DNA of 64,000 nucleotides from Cantharellus purpuraceus (lineage: Eukaryota > Basidiomycota > Agaricomycetes > Cantharellales > Hydnaceae): the NCBI GenBank assembly GCA_025174535.1, contig JALBUN010000004.1, positions 62,001 through 126,000 on the forward strand, given 5' to 3'. Of this stretch, positions 56,105-64,000 are shown one piece after another (position 1 is the stretch's first letter; the number at the start of each line of letters is the position of its first letter). The notes under the pieces are model-generated. The model did not search any database and was not told where the DNA came from. It saw nothing but the letters and a program-made list of their open reading frames with translations. The position numbers and the translations under genes are program-made.

Positions 56105-58025
56105 GAGGTGGGGGTTGCATGCGACCGGAGATCTTGTTCGTAGTAGCGGGTTCGAGCATTGATATATGGAAGACCGGATGAACTGCTTGGAAGTGGTCAG
56201 GGAGGCAGAGGGTGAAGGACCTGCTGCCTGCATGAGCAATGACCTCATAAGGACCTAAGTATTTCTTGGAGAGTTTCTTCAATGGATGGGTGGTCCGGAA
56301 ATGTTCGGCCTTAACGAATACTTTGTCTCTGATTTGCAGGTCCGGAGCCGGAATGCAGCGTTGGTCTGTGGAGACTTGATATTGTTTCTGGGCATCAGAG
56401 ATGGTTTCTTGGAGATGTTGGTGTAGTTGATCGAGGTCGGTTATGAATTGGCGGGCTTTGGTGGAGGTGAGTTCCTTCTCAGGGTGGACGGAGATGTTCA
56501 GATGACAGCCTTTATTAGCAAAGAATGGAGAGATGCCGGTAGTCGCATTTGAAGCATTGTTGTAGGCAAACTCTGCGATCGGAAGTAGATCAGCCCAGTT
56601 GTCTTGTTGATAGTTACAATAGATTTGGAGATATTGTTCCAGGGACTGATTCATTCGTTCCGTTTGTCCATCTCCTTCAGGATGGTATCTGGAGGTGAAA
56701 TGAAGCTTCATGTCGAGAGCCTTTCCTAATGTGCGGAAGAAGGAGGACATGAACTCCGAGCCCCAATCGGATGTGACATGTGATGGGACTCCATGTTTAG
56801 AGAATACGTGGAGAATGAACAATTTAGCTAGTGAGGCAGAGGTGATGGTGTCATGTGTCAGAATGAATAGTGACTGTTTAGTGAACCTGTCGACAATCAT
56901 GAGTATGGTGTCATATCTGAGCAATGGGGGGAGCTTCTCTATGAAATCCATGGAGATGGAGTTCCATGGTTGCTCCAGGACCAGAAGTTGCTTAAGCATT
57001 CCGTAGGGTTTGTGCCTTTGTGATTTTGAGCGCATACATGTGGTGCAGGAGTTACAGTAGTGTTGAATGTATTCTCGCATTTTAGGCCATACGTAGTCTC
57101 GTCGGATTAATCCTTGTGTGCAATTTTGCCTGAAATGGCCCGAGGTCGGGTGATCATGATAATACTGCAAAACTCGGAGTTGGAGACCGTTGGCGTTGGG
57201 GACATATATCCGGTTGTTGTGTCGGAGGTGTCCTTCGGGGTCAAGTGACCATTTCGGATCGGAAGGGTTGTCCAAGTGTTTAACTGCAACAGGATTGGAT
57301 CGGAGTGATGAGCAGATGTCGGAGCGGAGTTGGTCGATGTCCATAATGGTGACAGCTTGGAGGGTGGGAGTCATGAGGGTGGATGCTTGTAGGGACAATG
57401 CCAGCTGCTCGTTAGTAAACACAGGACAAAAGTTGTGTGGGTTTACAGTGGCATAGTCGCTATTCCCCTCTTTAGGGTAGACATCCCAGCGTCTAGTTAA
57501 CGCGTCGGGCTTTGCTCCAAGTCAACCTGGATGGAAACAGATAATGAGATTGAACTGAGATAGGTATTCAGACCATCGGACCTGTCTCTGGGTGAGCAGT
57601 TTCGTTGTGGAGAAGTATTCCAAGTTTTTGTGGTCAGTTATGACGTCCACTGGATTGGAGGGGCCTTCAAGGTAGTGTCTCCATATCTGGAAGGCTTCAT
57701 ATATGGCAAGGAGCTCTTTGTCATGGACATCATAGTTCAGTTCGGGGGGTGTAAATGTATGTGAGTGAAAAGCTATTGGATGGACTTGTCCGTTGTCTGG
57801 AGAGATGATGGACAGGATTGCGGCAAGTGCATAGTCGGAGGCATCGGTTTCTAATAGGATAGGAACGTCTGGAACCCAATGAGTCAGTATCGGAGTGGAA
57901 GTAAAGGCCTTTTTCAAGGTCTCAAAGCTCTGTCTACATTCGTCAGTGAAATTCCATTGGATACCCTTCCTAGTGAGTTGGGTGAGCGGAATGGAGTAGC
58001 CGTTGTCAGGGTTCAAATAAGTCAT
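56105..58025 (-). pseudogene. Gypsy pol fragment of the nested-element family, LTR-less
   Basis: Two open frames on the minus strand. 58025-57522 covers the end of RT and RNase H (LTQLTRKGIQW, LLETDASDYALAAIL, NYDVHDKELLAIYEAF). 57422-56105 covers the integrase (CNSCTTC zinc motif, SMDFIEKLPPLL, TSDWGSEFMSSFF, HPEGDGQTERMNQ) up to HISMLEPATTN. Both are closely related to the gypsy at 19860-28439. The chromodomain end is cut by the solo LTR and the gag-RT end by the junction at 58025. Fewer stops are present than in the nested copy, which makes it a useful reference for that element's mutations. Confidence 0.88.
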
Positions 58026-58026
58026 A

Positions 58027-58352
58027 TTCTATTTTTAGTATTTTCTCTTGACACCCCTATCAGGGTGCGTCTCCCCTGTTTCATTGCCCCTATCACTTCC
58101 CCCATCCTTCCTCCCCTATCTTGGTTCTCCTATCTGTCTCCATCATTTAGTATAAAGACTTGCCTTGGTGCAGTGTGATCCCCTCAGCTTGATCTCTGAG
58201 GATATCCGCTGTACCAGGTAAGTCCCATGTATTTATCAGAAACAGCTGTATAGACTGAGGATATCCGCTGTACCAGCTGGCATTATTTCTTATCGGCTCT
58301 CACTTATTGAGTATCTTGTTGTTGTGGCCTCGTCATCAGCGTCGCCCTCACA
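58027..58352 (+). repeat. 5' LTR (5'-truncated) of the second gypsy
   Basis: It ends gtcgccctcaca at 58352. It contains a TATAAAG box near 58150 and a duplicated 21-mer tgaggatatccgctgtaccag (58197 and 58253). The last 105 bp match the fragment at 31978-32091. Confidence 0.8.
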
Positions 58353-58420
58353 GAAGATCAAGCTCATAAGACGACCCCACACCTCATAACACTTTCCCTA
58401 TTAACTACTTCACTGATACC

Positions 58421-59563
58421 ATGACCGATCAGCTCCCTGAAGCCTATTGGGACACTCTAGGTGAAAGTGGTGGCTTTCTGCGAGCATTGTTCAACACCCA
58501 GGCGCAGCAGCTCCAGCAGCTGCAACTCCAGAACCAGCACCTCCAGAGCCAGTTCACCAATGTCCAGAACAACCTAGCAGATGCTGCCACTGCTGCCGCC
58601 ATCGCTGCAGCACAGACCATCTCTCAGACCACCTCATTTCCCACACCTTCTCCTACATCATCATCCGTTCACCCAATAAGGGCAGCCGAACCAGCCAAAT
58701 TCAATGGAGATCGTGCAGAGACGGAAGGTTTCATTCGCTCTATCAGGCTTGCCATTGCAGTCCAGCCTACATCTTTCCCAGATGAGCGGACCAAGATCCT
58801 CTATGCCCTCTCTTTTATGACAGGAGGTTCTGCTGAAGTATGGGCGCACAATGAGACACAGGCAGTCATTGACAGGACCTCACCGCTCTCCACCTTGGAG
58901 GAATTCATTAAGCAGGTGGAGAATGCTTTTGGGGACCCTGACCGCTCTCGAACAGCACGAACAAAGTTACACGATCTTAGGATGACACCTGGCATGTCAG
59001 CGGATGAATACACGGCACAGTTTGAGATACTAGCAGGAAGGACTGGGTTTAATGATGCAGCACTGGAAGATGCCTATGCCCGAGGGCTCCCTGCAATGAT
59101 TCTTGACAAGATCCATGCACAGCCATCCCTCCCGTCCGATCTCAAGGCATGGAAGGAAGCGGCCTGTCAAATTGACCGCAACCACCGTCGTCTTCTAGAA
59201 GTGAGACGTGCTCAGACTTCCCTCACTCCTGTCCGCTCTACCCCATCCCGCCCTCACAGCACTCCAGTCATCTCTGTACCAACTACCTTGGCAACCTCTA
59301 ATGGTGCTGCACCTATGGATATTGACTCCAACCGCCATCGCATTGAGACTCAGACGTGCTATAACTGTGGAAAGTGTGGCCATATATCCCCAGCATGCCC
59401 TGAACCATGCAAGGAACGTATCCGAGCTGATCTCACACAAACAGCAATTGCAGGCATGATATCAGAGTCAGTAGCAGCTGCACTGAAGGCCAAGGAAGAA
59501 GCGCAGAAGGCAGTAATTCCAAAGCAAGAGGAGAAGCAGGATTTTCAGGCCAGTCAGCAGTGA
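58421..59563 (+). CDS. Gag polyprotein of the second gypsy
   Basis: 380 intact codons from ATG 58421 (MTDQLPEAYWDTLGESGG). A Gln-rich coiled coil (LQQLQLQNQHLQSQF) is followed by the capsid domain (PAKFNGDRAETEGFIRSIRL, YALSFMTGGSAEVWA, FGDPDRSRTARTKLHDLRM, SADEYTAQFEIL). The zinc knuckle is C-x2-C-x4-H-x4-C (CYNCGKCGHISPAC), after residue 300. The length and order are typical of chromovirus Gag, which packages the RNA into cytoplasmic particles. Confidence 0.9.
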   Translation: MTDQLPEAYWDTLGESGGFLRALFNTQAQQLQQLQLQNQHLQSQFTNVQNNLADAATAAAIAAAQTISQTTSFPTPSPTSSSVHPIRAAEPAKFNGDRAETEGFIRSIRLAIAVQPTSFPDERTKILYALSFMTGGSAEVWAHNETQAVIDRTSPLSTLEEFIKQVENAFGDPDRSRTARTKLHDLRMTPGMSADEYTAQFEILAGRTGFNDAALEDAYARGLPAMILDKIHAQPSLPSDLKAWKEAACQIDRNHRRLLEVRRAQTSLTPVRSTPSRPHSTPVISVPTTLATSNGAAPMDIDSNRHRIETQTCYNCGKCGHISPACPEPCKERIRADLTQTAIAGMISESVAAALKAKEEAQKAVIPKQEEKQDFQASQQ

Positions 59564-59775
59564 AGAGCATGCCCTGCCTGACAAACCGGTTTTCAGTTCT
59601 TGAATCATGTACTGTAGGGCTCACAAGCGATATGTTACACGCACACTCCCTTGTCCATCAGACTGAAACCAAAACAGCCATGCCTGAAAACCCTTCTCAA
59701 CTTCCAGCTAAACATGATGACCCTCCTCGTCTCTACCTTCGATCTGCAGACATCTGTTGATGTACAAGAATTCCC

Positions 59776-62700
59776 ATGAAAATCCACTCGGTAGACACTG
59801 GATACCCTCTAGCCATGGATGCACTCCTCGATAGTGGTGCTACAGGAATGTTCATTGATGCAGAATATGTCAAAGTAGAGAAACTTCGAACACACCCTCT
59901 ACCACGTGCCATACCTGTTTATAACATTGATGGGACCCCAAATGAAGCAGGTTCAATCAAGGAAGAAGTCGATCTCATCTGCACATATGGGACCCATACC
60001 GAACGTGCCACATTTTCAGTCACAAGCCTGGGAACCTTTGGCATAATTGCTGGGCACACCTGGCTTGTGAAGCACAACCCAGAGGTAGACTGGCGTACAG
60101 GAAAGGTACAGATGACTCGCTGCCCTGATTCATGTGGAGAAGTACCAGAACACAAAGAGCATTCACTTGGTACAACTCCTTCAAATGGCAAGAACTCACA
60201 CAGGCAACCCCAGTACGAGGGAGACCGAACATTTGTTATCTTTGTAGAAGAAGACTTGGAGAATATCTATGCTGGTTCAACAGTTTCTCAACAGCTCGCA
60301 CAGAAGGCTGCAGAATCTACTCCAGTCAAAACCTTTGAGGAGATTGTCCCAAAGGCATACTGGGGATTTAAGGATGTTTTTGCAAAGGAGTCCTTTGACC
60401 AACTTCCACCTCGAAAACTGTGGGACCACGCTATTGAACTCACTCCAAGAGCGCAACCCTTCAGAACAAAGGTCTATCCAATGTCCCCAAATGAGCAGAA
60501 GGAGTTGGACGCATTCCTTGAGGAGAACCTACAGAATCATCGTATACGTCCTTCCAAGTCACCCATGGCATCCCCTGTCTTTTTTTGTGAAGAAGAAGGA
60601 CGGTAATCTTCATTTTGTGCAAGACTACCGCAAGCTGAATGATATCACAATCAAGAACGCCTACCCACTACCCCTGGTACCAGACATCATGAATAAAATT
60701 GCCGCAGCCAATGCCAAGTACTTTACCAAGCTTGACATCCGATGGGGATATAACAATGTGCATATTAAAGAGGGCGATGAGTGGAAGGCAGCCTTTCAAA
60801 CCAATCGTGGTCTATTTGAACCCCTGGTCATGTTCTTTGGTCTCACAAACAGCCCAGCAACCTTTCAGACGATGATGAATGGCATTTTCAAGGAGCTCAT
60901 TGATGATGGCACTATGGTAGTGTTCATGGACGACATCCTCATTTTCACTGAATCCCTAGAACAACACCACACGATCGTGCAATCTGTCCTTGAAATTCTT
61001 CAGGCCAACCACCTGTACCTCAAACCAGAGAAATGCCTTTTCTCGCAACAGAAGGTAGATTATCTTGGATTGATTCTCTCACAGGGACAGGTAGCTATGG
61101 ACCCAGTTAAGGTGGCTGGAGTCAGAGACTGGCCCACACCGCGCAATGTGACAGAAGTCAAATCCTTCCTGGGTTTCATCAATTTCTATCGTCGCTTCAT
61201 TGAGGACTTCTCACATATCGCAAAGCCTCTGAATCGGTTAACAAAGGCAGATACACAGTGGTCCTGGATACCTGATGGCCCAGAACAAGAAGCCTTTGAT
61301 AAACTCAAGCAGCTTGTCACGTCAACTCCAATCCTTGTCCTCCCAGATCAAACCAAGCATTTTCGACTAGAGACAGATGCTTCAGCATATGCAACAGGTG
61401 CTGTTCTATCTCAACTCTGTGACGATGAGAAATGGAGGCCGGTAGGTTTTGTATCCAAGAGCCTTTCAGATGCAGAGTGCAACTATGCCATCCATGATAA
61501 GGAATTGCTCTCAGTCATCCGTGGACTAGAAGAATGGCACCACATCTTGGAAGGGACCAAATACAAGATTGAAATCCTTAACGACCATCAAAACCTCACA
61601 TTTCTGTACAGCTCAGAATCTCAATTGTCGACAAGCTCGCTGGTCACTATACCTTTCTCGTTTTGACTTTGAACTGATCCACCGTCCTGGACGACATTCA
61701 GCCAAACCTGATGCCCTCTCACGATGTGTAGATCATAAGTGGGGGGAGGAAGATAACCAGAACCAGGTTCTTCTTGGCCCTGAGCTGTTCCACATCGATG
61801 TGACATCCACCTATCCAGGGCCAGAAGCTCAAATGATCACAGGAGAAGGAGACATATTCCTGGAACGTGTGCGGAACTGCACCAACAGAGATGAAAAGGT
61901 TGTAAAGGCTCTTAAGGAACTTGGTCCCTCTCGGAATTTACGAGGACAGGAATGGACCAAGGAGAATGGACTCGTCCTCTATCGTGGCAAGGTATATGTC
62001 CCTCTTGACCCAAAATTGTGCCATGACATTGTAAGGGCACACCACAATACTCACATTACAGGTCACCCTGGTCGCTGGAGAACAACAGAACTTGTGTCCC
62101 ACAGCTACTGGTGGCCTGGATTTGGACAATACATTGCCAAATACGTCAAGGGATGTGACCTCTGCAATCGGACAAAAACTTTCCCTGCTCCTCCTATGGG
62201 TAAACTCCTGCCTAATCGTGTCCCAGATTGGAGGTGGCAAGTGATATCTGTTGACCTTATTGTAGAACTACCCATCAGCCATGGCTATGATGCACTCCTT
62301 GTCGTTGTGGACCGTCTTTCCAAATGAGCACATGTTATCCCTACCACCTCTGACATCAACTCCATAGGAGTTGCACGACTTTTCCGAGACCATGTGTGGA
62401 AATACCATGGCCTTCCTGAGGAGATCATCAATGACCGTGGCACCCAGTTTGTCTCTCAATTTATGCGCGAGCTCAATAAGCTTTTGGGGATCAAGGTTGC
62501 AGCATCCACAGCATATCATCCACAAACCGATGGTCAGACGGAAAGGGTCAATCAAGAAATTGAACAATACTTGAGGCTTTTCGTCAATCAGCGCCAGGAT
62601 GACTGGATTGAGTGGGTTCCTCTTGCCGAATTCACATACAACAACCACATCCACTCCTCCATGCAATCAACCCCCTTCATGCTTGATACAGGCCAACACC

Positions 62701-63460
62701 CAAGGCTTGGGCTAGAGCCAATCCGAGAGACACGACTTGAAGCACTGGAAGAATTCACTGAGCATATGGAGACGGCCACCACTGAGGCTCGCTCTGCCCT
62801 GGAAAAGGCAGCAGATGATATGGCACGATTCTATGATGCCCATCGGCAAGCAGCCCCAGTATACAAACTTGGTGACAAGGTCTGGCTCAATGCACAAAAT
62901 ATCACCACCACCCGTCCAACCAAGAAACTTGATCACAAATGGTTAGGACCGTATATGATTAATAAGGTGGTCTCACGAAATGCCTATGGCCTACAACTTC
63001 CCCCAATCTTTGGCCACACTCATCCAGTGTTCTCTGTTGTCTTACTCTGTCCTTATGAAAAGGATCCCATCCCTGAACACCAGTCATCTCCTCCACCACC
63101 TCCAGTCATTTGAGATGGAGTACAGGAATACGAAGTTGAGAAGATCCTTGACAGCAGAGTTTTCTGAGGAAGACTGGAATACCTGGTGCGTTGGAAGGGC
63201 TATGGAGCTGCTGACGACCTCTGGATCCCAGCTAAGGATGCCAGTGGGGCTAGAAGGTGCATTGCAGACTTCCATCGGGAAAATCCTGAAGCCCCAAGGT
63301 GTATTTCGGCAGCCACCTATGTGGCTCTTCCCTTCAGACGGTTTGAAAACTTCACAGAACCTCCCAAACAGGTCCTCTTTGATTGGACAGCTGGCAGGAA
63401 CCCAACACGTGGTATTGGACACATTTCAGAGCCGCAGAATAGGCACAGTGAAGCTTAGCG
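59776..63460 (+). pseudogene. Pol of the second gypsy: protease, RT, RNase H, integrase, chromodomain
   Basis: The protease (59776 on) has DALLDSGATGMFID and GIIAGHTWLVKHNPEVDW. A T7 run near 60588 shifts the frame between SPVF and VKKKDGNLHFVQDYRKLN. RT shows FTKLDIRWGYNNVHIKEGDEW, FGLTNSPATFQTMMN and FMDDILIF (catalytic motif). RNase H has RLETDASAYATGAVL and NYAIHDKELLSVIRGL. A second 1-nt shift near 61606 precedes QARWSLYLSRFDFELIHRPG. Integrase has H...C-x2-C (CDLCNRTK), SVDLIVELP, INDRGTQFVSQFM and HPQTDGQTERVNQEIE. The chromodomain is near 63120-63260 (VEKILDSRV, LEYLVRWKGYG). TGA stops at 62325, 63111 and 63165 stand where Arg is expected. Confidence 0.88.
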
Positions 63461-63856
63461 CTCACCAAATTCATCCATGCCAAAATTCCACTAACTGTAT
63501 ATAAGCCAGTGAATCCACTTCCCCTTCCTCAGTAAAACCATCATCGTTCACTACCCAACCCACCATGCCTTACCAGTCTGAATCCACCCCTCTATGCTCA
63601 CTCCATTCCTACCCATCAATCACTTGGTCAGTTGACTCAAGGGATACTGCACGTGCTGTAGAGGATTATTGTCAAGAATTTATTCAAGGAATATTACAAT
63701 CTATTGGAGCAAGAAGGGGGAGTTTTATGATAAGAAAAAGTTGTGAAAAGTTTGGGAATTTTTTGATTAAGGGATGAGGAGAAGGTGTTTTTTCGATTTT
63801 ATTTTGTGAGCCATCCTTTCGTTCTACGGGGGTGGCTACTACTCAAAAAGGGAGGT

Positions 63857-64000
63857 ATTATGATGATTTTCATTCGTCATAAACCTCAAGTCAAACGGGT
63901 AAAAACTCCTTTCTCTGTAAAAAGTTTTTCCCCATGACATCACATATTATCAGTATCCACATCATTTCTTTTATCATATGTTTCAATCTTACTAAAAAGT
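63857..64000 (+). repeat. Start of the 3' LTR of the second gypsy, cut by the window end
   Basis: It follows the purine tract aaaaagggaggtat. The first bases are tatgatgattttc or tgatgattttc; the exact start cannot be fixed because the 5' LTR lacks this part. Confidence 0.55.

Larger units (their letters stand above)
58027..64000 (+). mobile_element. Second chromodomain Ty3/gypsy element, nearly complete
   Basis: A 5' LTR part (58027-58352) is followed by gag, protease, RT, RNase H, integrase and chromodomain. A polypurine tract aaaaagggaggtat near 63845-63858 precedes the start of a 3' LTR that runs past the window. The two homopolymer or 1-nt frameshifts and three TGA stops are the only lesions seen, so it is younger than the nested gypsy. 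The beginning of the 5' LTR is lost at the junction with the minus-strand gypsy fragment. Confidence 0.88.

Overview
The window is nuclear DNA of a filamentous basidiomycete. It has short GT-AG introns (mostly about 45-65 bases) in almost every gene, TATA-type promoters, and protein families typical of Agaricomycetes: a polyporopepsin-like secreted aspartic protease, a DUF6533-type membrane protein, a DUF3602 protein, a large Zn2Cys6/Fungal_trans regulator, and NmrA-like and SDR oxidoreductase remnants. Chromodomain Ty3/gypsy and Ty1/copia elements are abundant. An Agaricomycete, perhaps a member of Boletales, is my inference; no rRNA or marker gene is present to prove it.

Layout. 1-11351 is a gene island with decay: a partial helical-repeat-like gene (+), an F-box-like remnant (-), a C2H2-like zinc-finger gene (-), a kinase-like pseudogene (+), an acidic-protein gene split by a solo copia LTR, and an apparently intact 19-exon aspartic protease (8325-10595). 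11352-31765 is a nest of LTR retrotransposons. Copia-B (TSD acaga) sits inside an unidentified host ORF. Copia-A (TSD aagtc) and a chromodomain gypsy (TSD catgg) are inserted in Copia-B. Copia-A carries two further solo LTRs (TSDs ttggt and gcgt), and the gypsy carries a solo LTR of its own family (TSD gacaa) with a 12-bp minisatellite expansion. The target-site duplications let the ancestral reading frames be followed across most junctions. 31766-54085 is a second gene island: DUF3602 protein, cystathionine gamma-lyase, Zn2Cys6 transcription factor, decayed SDR plus a partial duplicate, DUF6533 membrane protein, decayed NmrA-like gene. 54086-64000 is again repeat-rich: a 520-bp segment flanked by 14-bp direct repeats, a large solo LTR (-), an LTR-less gypsy fragment (-), and a second, nearly complete chromodomain gypsy (+) running off the end of the window.

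The retroelements carry many in-frame TGA stops. Where a second copy in the window allows comparison, the stop replaces CGA or (once) aligns with CAA. This points to CpG deamination of methylated repeats. Two features look most worth following up: an antisense gene between pol and the 3' LTR of the nested gypsy, with its own TATA box and a Zn2Cys6-like cysteine pattern, and a cluster of Gcn4/AP-1-type TGA(C/G)TCA sites in the U3 of a 1.3-1.4 kb LTR family. The host genes form no evident pathway cluster.
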